NCBI RefSeq assembly: GCF_003399635.1
Contig: NZ_NBXB01000042.1
Span: 100,561-164,560 of the forward strand
Direction of reading: 5' to 3'
From: Subtercola boreus
GTDB lineage: Bacteria > Actinomycetota > Actinomycetes > Actinomycetales > Microbacteriaceae
DNA length: 64,000 nt
Shown: in pieces, positions 24,409-32,774 of the stretch
How positions within the stretch are numbered: the stretch's first letter is position 1
Layout of the letters: each line of letters starts with the position of its first letter
The notes under the pieces: generated by a model
What the model was told of the DNA's origin: nothing
Database searches by the model: none
The model's input: the letters and a program-made list of their open reading frames with translations, nothing else
Program-made: the position numbers and the translations under genes

Positions 24409-25166
24409 AGATCGTGGCGGTGTACAGCACCAAGGGCGGTGTGGGCAAGACGACCGCCGCGGTGAACCTGGCGTGGGAGGCCTCCCAGGACTTCCGCGTG
24501 CTGCTCTGGGATCTCGACCCCCAAGGGGCGGCGACCTATCTGTTGCAGGTGAAGCCGAAGCTCAAGGGCGGCGCCGAGGCCCTCGTCGACGGCACGACTC
24601 GGGTGCGTGCCGCGATCCGCTCGACGACCTTCGACCGCCTCGACCTCCTGCCGGCCGACGCCAGCTACCGGGAGCTCGATGTGGTTCTCGATCATGCGAA
24701 GGATTCGACGGGTCGGATCCGGCGCGTCCTCGAGCGTGTCGCGGACGACTACGACGTCGTCATCCTCGACTGCCCGCCCGGTGCGGGGCTCGTCGCAGAG
24801 AACGCGGTGCTCGCGGCCGATCTCGTGGTCGTTCCCCTCGTGCCGTCGCCGCTGTCGCTCCGATCCCTGGAGCAGGTCGTCGACTTCGTTGCCTCCTCAC
24901 CGACCCGCTCCCCCATTCTCGGGTTCCTGTCGATGGTCGACCGCCGGAAGGCCGTGCACCGCAACGCCGTGGTTCAGCTCCCGCGGGCCCACGAATCGGT
25001 GTCGAACATCGTCGTTCCGAATACGGTCGTCATCGAACGGATGGGGAGCGAGCGAGCTCCCGTCGGCCTGTATGCACCCCAGTCCGAAGCCGCGCATGCG
25101 TACAGCGAGCTGTGGGTGCGCATCCAGTCGACGGTGAAGGCCAGACGGCGGAAGTCCAAACACTGA
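24405..25166 (+). CDS. orphan ParA/MinD-type ATPase
   Basis: A 253-residue deviant-Walker ATPase. KGGVGKTTAAVNLAW is the Walker A' motif with the signature Lys, WDLDPQGAATYLL is A'', and VVILDCPPGAGLVAENAV is Walker B. A basic tail (KARRRKSK) could bind nucleoid DNA. No ParB and no parS-like repeats are nearby, so it is not the chromosomal parABS system; such orphans position protein complexes or plasmid-like elements. The ATG at 24405 follows GGAGG and overlaps the stop of a 31-codon frame. The partner remains unknown. Confidence 0.85.
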   Translation: MKIVAVYSTKGGVGKTTAAVNLAWEASQDFRVLLWDLDPQGAATYLLQVKPKLKGGAEALVDGTTRVRAAIRSTTFDRLDLLPADASYRELDVVLDHAKDSTGRIRRVLERVADDYDVVILDCPPGAGLVAENAVLAADLVVVPLVPSPLSLRSLEQVVDFVASSPTRSPILGFLSMVDRRKAVHRNAVVQLPRAHESVSNIVVPNTVVIERMGSERAPVGLYAPQSEAAHAYSELWVRIQSTVKARRRKSKH

Positions 25167-25218
25167 CGCGCACGCCCCCGGTGCAGACCAGACGCCCGCG
25201 CGGATGCAGACTGGAGGC

Positions 25219-25797
25219 ATGACCGAGCCCCAGGAAGCACGCACTGCCGGACCCATCACCGTGGCCGTGACCCGCACCGTCTCTCCCGACCGGGCGCGCG
25301 AAGCCGCCGCCTGGGCGCGATCGGGGCAGGATCTCATCAGCACGTACCCCGGATACCTCGGGTCGGGGTGGATCAGGCCCGACCCGACGTCGGGCGACTG
25401 GCACATGCTGTTCCGCTTCGCCGACAGCGCCAGTCTCGACGTGTGGGAGAAGTCGGCCGAGCGCGCGTGGTGGGTCTCCACCGGGCAGGGGCTCGTGGAG
25501 CACGGCAACCAGGAGCGCCGCACCGGCATCGAGGGGTGGTTCGACGAGCCCTCCGCCGTCGAGGTGATCAGCGCGGCGCCGCGCACTCCCCCGCGGTGGA
25601 AGCAGATGGTGTCGATCTTCATCGTGTTCTATCCGCTCAGCGTGCTGGCGAACTACCTCGTGGCGCCCCTGCTCGGCGACTGGCCGGTCTGGGCGCGGGT
25701 GCTGGTCACCGTGCTGGCGCTCACGCCCGTGATGACGTACCTCGCGCTGCCGTTCGTGACGCGGGCGCTCCGCCCGTGGTTGCTCCGCGGGCGCTGA
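25219..25797 (+). CDS. ABM-domain protein with two C-terminal membrane helices
   Basis: A 192-residue protein. The first 110 residues resemble an antibiotic-biosynthesis-monooxygenase domain (ITVAVTRTVSPDRAREAAAW; SGDWHMLFRFADSASLDVWE). After a short linker, two hydrophobic helices (about 132-155 and 160-185) anchor it in the membrane. Such anchored ABM proteins are widespread in actinobacteria but uncharacterised. The ATG at 25219 is close behind GGAGG; a start 15 bases earlier is possible. Confidence 0.78.
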   Translation: MTEPQEARTAGPITVAVTRTVSPDRAREAAAWARSGQDLISTYPGYLGSGWIRPDPTSGDWHMLFRFADSASLDVWEKSAERAWWVSTGQGLVEHGNQERRTGIEGWFDEPSAVEVISAAPRTPPRWKQMVSIFIVFYPLSVLANYLVAPLLGDWPVWARVLVTVLALTPVMTYLALPFVTRALRPWLLRGR

Positions 25798-25840
25798 CGC
25801 GGCGTCGCGTCGGTTGTGTTCGCCACCGCGACCCGCCGGA

Positions 25841-26479
25841 TCAGCCGCTCGGCAGGGTCTGCAGGATGTTCGACAGCACGCTGTCGGCCGAACTCGGTGA
25901 GTCGAAGATGACCGACGAGATGGAGATCCAGTAACCCGACTCGGTGAAGATGTCGAACACGGGGGCTTCGGTGCTGCTCTCGACGTAGCCGCGGTTGCCC
26001 GACGTGCCGGAGAGGGCTGCGTTGGCCGTACCGGACGCCTTGATCTTCGCCTCGTTCGTCGCGAGGGCTGCCGAGCCAGGGTCGGCGACTCCGACGGAGA
26101 TGCTCGACCCGCTTGCGGAGTTCAGCCACGAGCAGAGCTTTCCGTCGAGGCCGACGATCGTGGCGAAGCTGTTGTCGCCCGACACCTCAGCACCCGGATC
26201 GGCTGCGAAGTCGGGGCTGATGGCTGCGACGGTCGAGTCGGCCACCAGCGACGAGCAGGCGATCGTGACCGAGCTGCCGGTCGTCGCCGCGGGCGAGGCG
26301 CTCGCGCTCGACGTCGGCGTCGGGCTCGACGTGGGAGTGACCGTCACGGTCACGGTGGGCGCAGGGGTCGCGGCCGGAGTCGACGGCGCACAACCCGCGA
26401 GCACGGCGATCGACACCCCGACGAGCGTGCCTGCCGACGTGATGCGGAACGCCCGGGCTGAGCGCGTGAAAGCCTTCAT
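25841..26479 (-). CDS. lipoprotein resembling DUF3558 family
   Basis: A 212-residue lipoprotein: signal peptide with lipobox VLAGC (Cys about 30), a Thr/Pro/Ser stalk of about 40 residues, then a compact domain with cysteines in VTIACSSLV and GKLCSWLN that probably form a disulfide. This resembles the DUF3558 lipoproteins of actinobacteria, for which no function is established. The ATG at 26479 follows GGGGATC. It converges on the ABM gene. Confidence 0.65.
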   Translation of the reverse strand: MKAFTRSARAFRITSAGTLVGVSIAVLAGCAPSTPAATPAPTVTVTVTPTSSPTPTSSASASPAATTGSSVTIACSSLVADSTVAAISPDFAADPGAEVSGDNSFATIVGLDGKLCSWLNSASGSSISVGVADPGSAALATNEAKIKASGTANAALSGTSGNRGYVESSTEAPVFDIFTESGYWISISSVIFDSPSSADSVLSNILQTLPSG

Positions 26480-26548
26480 CGATGATCCCCTTGTATTGTG
26501 GGATGAGCCTGACACACGTGGGGCCCCGTGACCGCATTGTTCACTCGA

Positions 26549-26665
26549 ACGGGGGGGGGTGCGGGGGGATCGCGCCATCGAGTGGTCGGTTCGGGACCTC
26601 CGAGGCCCGGTCAGCGGGCCCGAAGCGCCCACTGGATGGGGTGCGGGGCGGGGGGCGGGGGGCGC
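26549..26665 (-). repeat. G-rich spacer with a nine-to-ten-base G run
   Basis: The spacer contains a long homopolymeric G run near 26550 and several G5-G6 blocks near 26645-26662. It lies downstream of the aldo-keto reductase gene, where its transcript is C-rich. Homopolymer length may vary by slippage or sequencing error. Confidence 0.6.
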
Positions 26666-26671
26666 AGGCCT

Positions 26672-26696
26672 GGGCGCGGCGCGCGGCGCCGCGCCC
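26672..26696 (-). terminator. strong GC hairpin after the aldo-keto reductase gene
   Basis: GGGCGCGGCGC (26672-26682) and GCGCCGCGCCC (26686-26696) form a perfect 11-bp stem with a 3-base loop, ending two bases before the stop codon of the minus-strand gene. There is no U tract. A C-rich trailer follows. Confidence 0.8.
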
Positions 26697-26697
26697 G

Positions 26698-27708
26698 TCA
26701 GCGGAGCGTCGTGCCGTGCACGGCAAGCGGGTCGATCAGCGCGATCTCCTCCGCGGTGAGCGGCGCAGCGTGCACCGCGGCGATGTTGTTCTCGAGCTGC
26801 GCGACGCTCGAGGCGCCGATCAGGGCCGTGGTGACCGAGGGCTGCCGCAGCACCCAGGTGAGGGCGAGCTGGGCGAGGCTCTGCCCGCGCGACGCTGCGA
26901 TGTCGTTCAGTGCCCGCGCCCGCGAGAGGTACATCTCGCCGATCTCGCCCGGCTGCAGCCAGCGACCCTCGGATGCCCGCGACCCGTCGGGCACGGTTCC
27001 GCCGAGGTAGCGGTCGGTGAGGAGGCCCTGCGCGAGCGGTGAGAACGCGATGCTGCCGACGCCCAGGTCGGCGAGGGTGTCGAGCAGCCCGTCTTCGGGA
27101 GTGCGGTCGAACATGCTGTAGCGCGGCTGGTGGATGAGCAGCGGCACCTTGAACTCGGCGAGCGCCGCCGCAGCGGCACGGGTCTGCTCGGGGTTGTAGT
27201 TCGAGATGCCGGCGTAGAGCGCCTTTCCGCTCTGCACCGCGTGCGCCAGGGCACCCATCGTCTCCTCGATCGGGGTCTCGGGATCGGGCCGGTGCGAGTA
27301 GAAGATGTCGAAGTAGTCGAGGCCGGTACGTTTCAGCGAAGCATCCAGACTCGACAGCATGTACTTGCGGGAGCCGAACACCTGGTACGGGCCCGACCAC
27401 ATGTCGTAGCCCGCCTTTGACGAGATGATCAGCTCGTCACGGTAGGGACGCAGGTCTTCGGCGAAGATGCGCCCGAAGTTCGACTCCGCCGATCCGGGGG
27501 GCGGGCCATAGTTGTTGGCGATGTCGATGTGCGTCACGCCGAGGTCGAAGGCGCGGCGGATGATCGCCCGCTGGGTGTCGAGCGGCTTGTCGTTGCCGAA
27601 GTTGTTCCAGAGGCCGAGCGAGATCGCGGGGAGCTTGAGACCGCTCCAGCCGACCCTGTTGTACTGCATTGTGTCGTAACGTGAAGAGTCGGCAACGTGA
27701 GGGTACAT
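26698..27708 (-). CDS. aldo/keto reductase (YghZ/glyceraldehyde-3-phosphate reductase group)
   Basis: A 336-residue NADPH-dependent TIM-barrel reductase. Family residues are present: Asp and Tyr in HIDIANNYGPP, Lys in IISSKAGYDMWSGPY, His in IFYSHRPDPETP. The sequence after Lys (DMWSGPYGxxGSRKY) is the mark of the YghZ subgroup, which reduces L-glyceraldehyde 3-phosphate and methylglyoxal-like aldehydes. The start at 27708 lies 47 bases from the divergent F420-dependent dehydrogenase, so the two redox genes share a control region. Confidence 0.88.
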   Translation of the reverse strand: MYPHVADSSRYDTMQYNRVGWSGLKLPAISLGLWNNFGNDKPLDTQRAIIRRAFDLGVTHIDIANNYGPPPGSAESNFGRIFAEDLRPYRDELIISSKAGYDMWSGPYQVFGSRKYMLSSLDASLKRTGLDYFDIFYSHRPDPETPIEETMGALAHAVQSGKALYAGISNYNPEQTRAAAAALAEFKVPLLIHQPRYSMFDRTPEDGLLDTLADLGVGSIAFSPLAQGLLTDRYLGGTVPDGSRASEGRWLQPGEIGEMYLSRARALNDIAASRGQSLAQLALTWVLRQPSVTTALIGASSVAQLENNIAAVHAAPLTAEEIALIDPLAVHGTTLR

Positions 27709-27755
27709 AGTGAAATCCTATCCACCCGGGCCGACCTTCCAGAGAAGGACATGTG

Positions 27756-28763
27756 ATGACAGACCAGAAGCTCACCATCGGCTATAAGGCGTCCGCCGAA
27801 CAGTTCACCCCGACGCAGCTGCTCGACTTCGGGGTGCAGGCCGAACAGGCCGGCTTCGAGTCGATCTTCATCTCCGACCACCTGCAGCCGTGGCGGCACA
27901 CGGGAGGGCACGCCCCGGCGGCGATCCCGTGGATGGGGGCGCTCGGCGCCCGCACGTCGAAGATCGTCATGGGCACCTCGGTTCTGACGCCGACGTTCCG
28001 CTACCACCCGGCGGTCATCGCGCAGGCGTTCGGCACCCTCGGTGAGATGTTCCCCGAGCGCGTCATCCTGGGCGTCGGCACCGGTGAGTCGCTGAACGAG
28101 GCCGCCCTCGGCATCCCGTGGCCCGACATCAAGGAGCGCTTCGCCCGCCTGAAGGAGGCCGTGCTGCTCATCCAGCGCCTCTGGAGAGAAGACCGCGTCA
28201 CCCACAACGGCGACTACTACACGGTCGACAACGTCACCATCTACGACCGCCCGGAGAAGCCCGTGCCCATCTACATCGGCGCATCCGGGCCCGCGGCGAC
28301 GCGCCTGGCCGGCCGCATCGCCGACGGGTTCATCACGACCTCGGGTAAGGCGCCGTCTCTGTACGCCGACACCCTGGTCCCCGCGCTCGAAGACGGTATC
28401 GCGAAGGGCGAGCGGGCCGAGGGCGCCGTGGACCGGCTGATGGAGATGAAGGTCTCGTTCGATCACGACGGCGCCCGCGCGCTCGAAGACACCCGGTTCT
28501 GGGGCGCGCTCGCGCTGAGCCCCGAGGAGAAGGTCAGCGTCGAAGACCCGAGCGAGATGGAACGCCTCGCCGACGAACTGCCGATCGAACGGGTCGCGTC
28601 GCGCTGGATCGTGTCGACGGATGCCGACGAGCACGTCGAACGCATCCAGCAGTACATCGACCTGGGGTTCCGCCACCTCGTGTTCCACGCGCCCGGTCAC
28701 GACCAGGAGCGGTTCATCACGCTGTACGGCGAAGAGGTCCTCCCCCGACTCCGCGCGCTGTAG
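27756..28763 (+). CDS. fgd: F420-dependent glucose-6-phosphate dehydrogenase
   Basis: A 335-residue luciferase-fold enzyme that oxidises glucose 6-phosphate to 6-phosphogluconolactone and reduces coenzyme F420. It follows FGD1 throughout: YKASAEQFTPTQLLDFGVQA at the start, the catalytic pair in SDHLQPWRHTGGHAP (His and Trp), and GVGTGESLNEAALG with the active Glu. The ATG at 27756 follows GAAGGA. Its presence means the organism makes F420. The aldo-keto reductase diverges from it. Confidence 0.93.
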   Translation: MTDQKLTIGYKASAEQFTPTQLLDFGVQAEQAGFESIFISDHLQPWRHTGGHAPAAIPWMGALGARTSKIVMGTSVLTPTFRYHPAVIAQAFGTLGEMFPERVILGVGTGESLNEAALGIPWPDIKERFARLKEAVLLIQRLWREDRVTHNGDYYTVDNVTIYDRPEKPVPIYIGASGPAATRLAGRIADGFITTSGKAPSLYADTLVPALEDGIAKGERAEGAVDRLMEMKVSFDHDGARALEDTRFWGALALSPEEKVSVEDPSEMERLADELPIERVASRWIVSTDADEHVERIQQYIDLGFRHLVFHAPGHDQERFITLYGEEVLPRLRAL

Positions 28764-28822
28764 CGGCGAAGCCCCGCCACGGGGTGGAACACGGCCGCGA
28801 CACTTACCAAGATTCGTGACTA

Positions 28823-29662
28823 TGACCACGTTCGACGAACGGCTCGGCGCTGAGCCGCCCCGCCTCCCCTCCCTCTTCGCCCGGATCTCGGGACGATGGC
28901 CGACTTCACCGCGCTGGCGGCGGAGCTCCGGCGAAACGGTCTCTCGCTCGTGGTCGACTTCGTCTTCAACCACACCTCGAACGAGCATGCCTGGGCGAAG
29001 GGCGCGCTCGCGCGCGATCCGCTCTACGACGACTTCTACCTGATCTTCGATGACCGCGCGATGCCCGACCGGTACGAGCTGACGACCCGCGAGATCTTCC
29101 CGGATGACCACCGGGCTCGTTCGTGCCGCTCGCCGACGGGCGGTCGGTGTGGGCGGCGTTCCACTCGTTCCCGTGGGACCTGAACTACCGGAACCCCGCG
29201 GCGTTCCGGGCGATGGCCGGGGAGCTGCTCTCCCTCGCGAACCAGGGGGTGAACATCCTGCGAATGGATGCCGTGGCTTTCATCTGGAAACAACTCGGCA
29301 CGGCGAGCGAGAACCTGCCCGAGGCGCACCTGCTGCTGCAGGCGTTCAACGCGGTCTGCCGCATCGCCGCGCCGTCGCTGTTGTTCAAGTCGGAGGCGAT
29401 CGTGCATCCGGATGACGTGGTGCTGTACATCCGGCCAGATGAGTGCCAACTGAGCTACAAACCCACTGCAGATGGCTCTCATCTGGAACTCCCTCGCCAC
29501 CCGCGAGGTGAACCTGCTCGCGCAGGCGCTCGAGCAGCGGCGCACCCTGCCGCCGCACACGGCGACCTCGTCGCCGACCGGACCGACCTCGTGACCGGCC
29601 ACGCGGTGCCGCTCACCGCCGGCCTCACCCTCGCCCCGCACGAGTTCGTCTGGCTCGCCTGA
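28823..29662 (+). pseudogene. amylosucrase (GH13) with deletions and frameshifts
   Basis: Pieces of a sucrose-using glucanotransferase appear in three frames: an N-terminal MTTFDERLG; then MADFTALAAELRRNGLSLVV and DFVFNHTSNEHAW (GH13 region I) up to EIFPDD; then, after a shift, [36 protein letters not shown] (nucleophile Asp) and [12 protein letters not shown] (acid/base Glu); then [17 protein letters not shown]; and a C-terminal [20 protein letters not shown]. Intact enzymes have about 640 residues; about 280 codons remain, so the N-terminal domain and most of the rest of the barrel are gone. Confidence 0.85.
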
Positions 29663-29681
29663 CCCCGCGCGCCGATGCCGC

Positions 29682-29754
29682 GTGCGCAATTCAGGATATT
29701 CGCGACGCCGAGCCCGTATCGTGCATGGCTCCGCTCCTATCCTGAATTGCGCAC
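29682..29754. repeat. palindrome class B: GTGCGCAATTCAGGATA with 39-base loop
   Basis: Perfect 17-bp arms at 29682-29698 and 29738-29754. It sits 20 bases after the amylosucrase remnant and before the 3' end of the aldehyde dehydrogenase, so it could end both transcripts. The core AATTCAGG recurs at 12970-13032. Confidence 0.85.
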
Positions 29755-29788
29755 GGGCCGAGCGGGGCGGCGCGGGTGCCTGCGGGGG

Positions 29789-31285
29789 TCAGGAGTTCGG
29801 GATGAGGGTGTACTTCGTCGAGAGGTACTCGCGGATGCCCTCGGTGCCGCCCTCGCGGCCGAGGCCGGACTGCTTCACACCGCCGAAGGGCGCCGCGGCA
29901 TTCGAGAGCACACCCACGTTCAAACCCATCATCCCGGTGTCGAGTTTGTCGATCATCCGCTGCCCACGGGCGAGCGATTCCGTGAAGACGTAACTGACGA
30001 GGCCGTATTCGGTGTCGTTCGCCAGACGCACGGCCTCATCTTCGTCGGAGAACTCGACGATAGAGAGCACCGGGCCGAAGATCTCCTCGCGGAGGATGTC
30101 GCTGCCCGCCGCCACGCCGGTGATGACGGTGGCCTCGTAGAAGCTGCCGTCGCCGTCGACCGGATGCCCACCGGTCTGCACCGTGGCACCCCGTGACACG
30201 GCGTCGCTCACGAGCGCATCCACCTTCGTGACGGCTGCGTCGTTGATGAGCGGGCCGACGGTGACGCCCTCCTCTGTGCCGCGACCCATTCGGAACGCGG
30301 AGACGCGAGAGGAGAGTCGCGACGCGAACTCCGACGCGACCGAGCTGTGCACGATGAAGCGGTTTGCGGCCGTGCAGGCCTGCCCGATGTTCCGGAACTT
30401 GGCCGCCAGGGCGCCCTCCACGGCCTTGTCGAGGTCGGCGTCCTCGAAGACCACGAACGGGGCGTTGCCGCCGAGCTCCATCGAGATGCGCAGCACGTTC
30501 TCGGCCGACTGCTTGATGAGCTGCTGGCCGACCGCGGTCGAGCCCGTGAAGCTGAGCTTGCGGAGGCGCGGGTCGGCGATGATCGGGTCTGAGACCGCGC
30601 TGGTCGTGCTGGTGGTGAAGATGTTCAGCACACCCTTGGGCAGACCCGCCTCCTCGAGGAGGGTCGCGAGCAGAAGGGTGGTGAGCGGCGTGAGGGAGGC
30701 CGGCTTGACGACAGCCGTGCATCCTGCGGCCAGGGCGGGGGCGATCTTGCGGGTCGCCATCGCGAGCGGGAAGTTCCACGGGGTGATGAGGAACGCGGGC
30801 CCGACCGGCCGCTCGGAGACGATCATCGAGCCGGTGCCCTCGGGGTTCCGGCCGTAGCGGCCGCCGATCCGCACGGCCTCCTCGCTGAACCAGCGCAGGA
30901 ACTCGCCGCCGTAGGTGACCTCGCCCCGGGCCTCGGCCAGGGGCTTGCCCATCTCGAGCGTCATGAGCAGGGCGAAGTCCTCGCGGCGCTCCTGCAGCAG
31001 GTCGAAGGCGCCGCGGAGGATCTCGCCCCGCGCGCGGGGCGCCGTCTCGGCCCACTCGTCGGCCGCGGCGACGGCGGCATCGAGAGCGGCGAGGCCGTCT
31101 TCGGCCCGCGCATCGGCGATCTGCTTGATGACGAGGCCCGTCGCGGGATCGTGCACGTCGAGAGTGGCGCCCGCGCGGGCATCCACCCACTCGCCACCGA
31201 TGAAGAGCTGCGAGGGCACCCGGGCGAGCAGGTCGGCTTCGGCCGAAGCCGAAGATGCAGTGGCAGAGGTGGGGGCGATCGTCAT
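29789..31285 (-). CDS. NAD(P)-dependent succinate-semialdehyde dehydrogenase-like aldehyde dehydrogenase
   Basis: A 498-residue class I-type aldehyde dehydrogenase close to GabD. Landmarks: FLITPWNFPLAMATRKIAPA (cofactor region), FTGSTAVGQQL, MELGGNAPFVVF with the general-base Glu, and NIGQACTAANRF with the nucleophile Cys. The C-terminal PFGGVKQSGLGREGG is typical of succinate-semialdehyde dehydrogenases. The ATG at 31285 follows GCGGAAG. No GABA transaminase is adjacent, so the in vivo aldehyde is uncertain. A second, different paralogue is at 39119. Confidence 0.87.
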   Translation of the reverse strand: MTIAPTSATASSASAEADLLARVPSQLFIGGEWVDARAGATLDVHDPATGLVIKQIADARAEDGLAALDAAVAAADEWAETAPRARGEILRGAFDLLQERREDFALLMTLEMGKPLAEARGEVTYGGEFLRWFSEEAVRIGGRYGRNPEGTGSMIVSERPVGPAFLITPWNFPLAMATRKIAPALAAGCTAVVKPASLTPLTTLLLATLLEEAGLPKGVLNIFTTSTTSAVSDPIIADPRLRKLSFTGSTAVGQQLIKQSAENVLRISMELGGNAPFVVFEDADLDKAVEGALAAKFRNIGQACTAANRFIVHSSVASEFASRLSSRVSAFRMGRGTEEGVTVGPLINDAAVTKVDALVSDAVSRGATVQTGGHPVDGDGSFYEATVITGVAAGSDILREEIFGPVLSIVEFSDEDEAVRLANDTEYGLVSYVFTESLARGQRMIDKLDTGMMGLNVGVLSNAAAPFGGVKQSGLGREGGTEGIREYLSTKYTLIPNS

Positions 31286-31367
31286 GTTTCTTCCGCTTCG
31301 TCGAGGTTCGTGAATGGATGCGGCCGGGGCCTCTGCAGGGCCCGGATCGGCGGCCGGGGCCGGGCTC

Positions 31368-31540
31368 CTACAACCAGGGGTCGATGAGAATCTTGCCATC
31401 GACCTGGCCCGCGGCCAAACGATCGGGCTGGGTTGCCAGGTCGTCCAGAGGCACCACCCGCTCGATGAGTTCTGCGCCGAGGGTGGTCGTGGCCAGGATC
31501 GCGAGGGCGGCACCGAGGTCTGTGGCGCAGACGTGAGCCA
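31368..31540 (-). pseudogene. C-terminal fragment of a medium-chain alcohol dehydrogenase/quinone oxidoreductase
   Basis: About 55 codons read AHVCATDLGAALAILATTTL, then GAELIERVVPLDDLATQPDR and QVDGKILIDPWL to the stop at 31368. A VPLDDL... G(K/R)ILI ending is the usual C-terminus of zinc or quinone oxidoreductases. Nothing of the Rossmann or catalytic domain remains; a different remnant in another frame abuts it. Confidence 0.55.
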
Positions 31541-32007
31541 GAGTGCGTGACCTGCACGTAGCGGTCTCCGGTCTCAAGGTGAGAGAACTCCCCTCTTGCG
31601 ACCCAGTTCTGAGCAAACGCCCTCACGACGTGGAGGCCTTCGGGGCCGTTACCGGCCGTCGCGGTTGTGAGAGTCGATCCCTCGATGGAGTTGGAGAAGT
31701 ACGCCTCGTAGAACGGCACCATCCGAGCTCGTTGCGGATCGGTCACGAACCTCTGAACCGGCGGCAGTCGTTGGAGATCCGCTGCCACCTGCCGGAACAG
31801 CGCCAGGCGCGCCTGATCGAATGTCTCCCCTCGCTGGGCCGCCTCCACGGCCCGGCTGCTCGTCTTCAGGATCGTCTTGCCCCGGGCTGCATCAACGAAG
31901 ACGCGCACGGACTCCGCGGCCATCCTGCTCGCGTCGCGGTCGACCACCGCGAGCATGTTCGCCAACTGGCGGGGGGCGTAGGTCGTCACGAGCTTGACCA
32001 CGTGCAT
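31528..32007 (-). pseudogene. N-terminal fragment resembling a Fic-family protein
   Basis: An ATG at 32007 opens about 160 residues: helical segments (VVDRDASRMAAESVRVFVDA; RQVAADLQRLPPVQRFV) and then MVPFYEAYFSNSIEGSTLT, reminiscent of the F-x-S-N-x-I-E-G-x-x-x-T segment that precedes the Fic core. The HPFxxGNGR AMP-transfer motif never appears; the frame runs into the alcohol-dehydrogenase scrap. I read it as a truncated Fic gene, tentatively. Confidence 0.45.
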
Positions 32008-32064
32008 GGGGAATGGGCAAATACGTTCCGATCCCAGCGCAAAGGAGGTACAGCAGCCGGCCGC

Positions 32065-32712
32065 TCAGCGGGGGCGACTGAGCGGGTTCAGGAGGCGGGT
32101 GCCGAGGTCTGAGGCGAGGAGGGCGGCGGCCGCGTCGGCGACGATGGTGTCGCCCTGGGCGCGGGTGATCCGGCTGGAGGTGATGAGGGTGGCGGTGCCC
32201 TGCATCGTTGCGGCAAAGAGGAGCTTGAAGCGGATGCGCAGCTCTGCGGGCGAGTCGCCGGGGCCGACAGGCGCGCCGGGCTCGGCAAGGTCGCCAGACC
32301 GGGCGGGCATCGCACCGTCGAGGGTGTCGAAGAGGCGGGCGGCCGCGGCCTCGAGCGCCGGGGTGGGATGGTTCGACTTTGCGGCGAACATGAGTTCCAT
32401 CAGGGCCGCGTCGTCGACGCCGAAGTCGACGTAGGCGCGGCCGACACGGCGGAAGCGCTCCTCGAACGAACCCGGGGTCGCGATCGCCGCACCGACCTTC
32501 TCGGCCAGGCGGTCGAAGCCCTGCTCGGCGAGGGCATCGAGCAGGGCCTGCCTGTCGATGAAGTGGCTGCGGGGGGCGCCGTGGCTCACGCCGGCCCGAC
32601 GGGCGAGCTCGCGGAGCGACAGACCGTCGACCCCGCCCTCCCGCAGTACCTGCTCGGCCTGTTCGAGCAGTACCGCGCGCAGGTTCCCGTGATGGAAGGG
32701 CCGCGATGTCAT
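32065..32712 (-). CDS. TetR-family repressor
   Basis: A 215-residue TetR regulator with a clear DNA-binding domain (GLSLRELARRAGVSHGAPRS) and a C-terminal domain of the TetR_C_33/WHG type (MELMFAAKSNHPTPALEAAA). It is divergent from an NmrA-like gene. The 62-base spacer holds a perfect palindrome and a second half-site, so it probably represses both itself and its neighbour. Confidence 0.88.
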   Translation of the reverse strand: MTSRPFHHGNLRAVLLEQAEQVLREGGVDGLSLRELARRAGVSHGAPRSHFIDRQALLDALAEQGFDRLAEKVGAAIATPGSFEERFRRVGRAYVDFGVDDAALMELMFAAKSNHPTPALEAAAARLFDTLDGAMPARSGDLAEPGAPVGPGDSPAELRIRFKLLFAATMQGTATLITSSRITRAQGDTIVADAAAALLASDLGTRLLNPLSRPR

Positions 32713-32749
32713 GCCCTCAGTCTACCCCCGGACTAGACATTGACTATTT

Positions 32750-32766
32750 ACTAGACACTGTCTAGT
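32750..32766. promoter_or_regulatory. TetR operator ACTAGACA-C-TGTCTAGT
   Basis: A perfect 8-1-8 palindrome between the divergent TetR and NmrA-like genes, 8 bases before the start codon of the latter, with a further ACTAGACA half-site at about 32732. Binding here would block both promoters. Confidence 0.85.
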
Positions 32767-32774
32767 CTGGCGAC

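Noticed and set aside
24405..25166. Chromosomal partition locus or replication origin
   Set aside because: ParA is alone: there is no parB, no parS-like 14-16-bp palindromes, no dnaA boxes and no gidB/rnpA neighbours.
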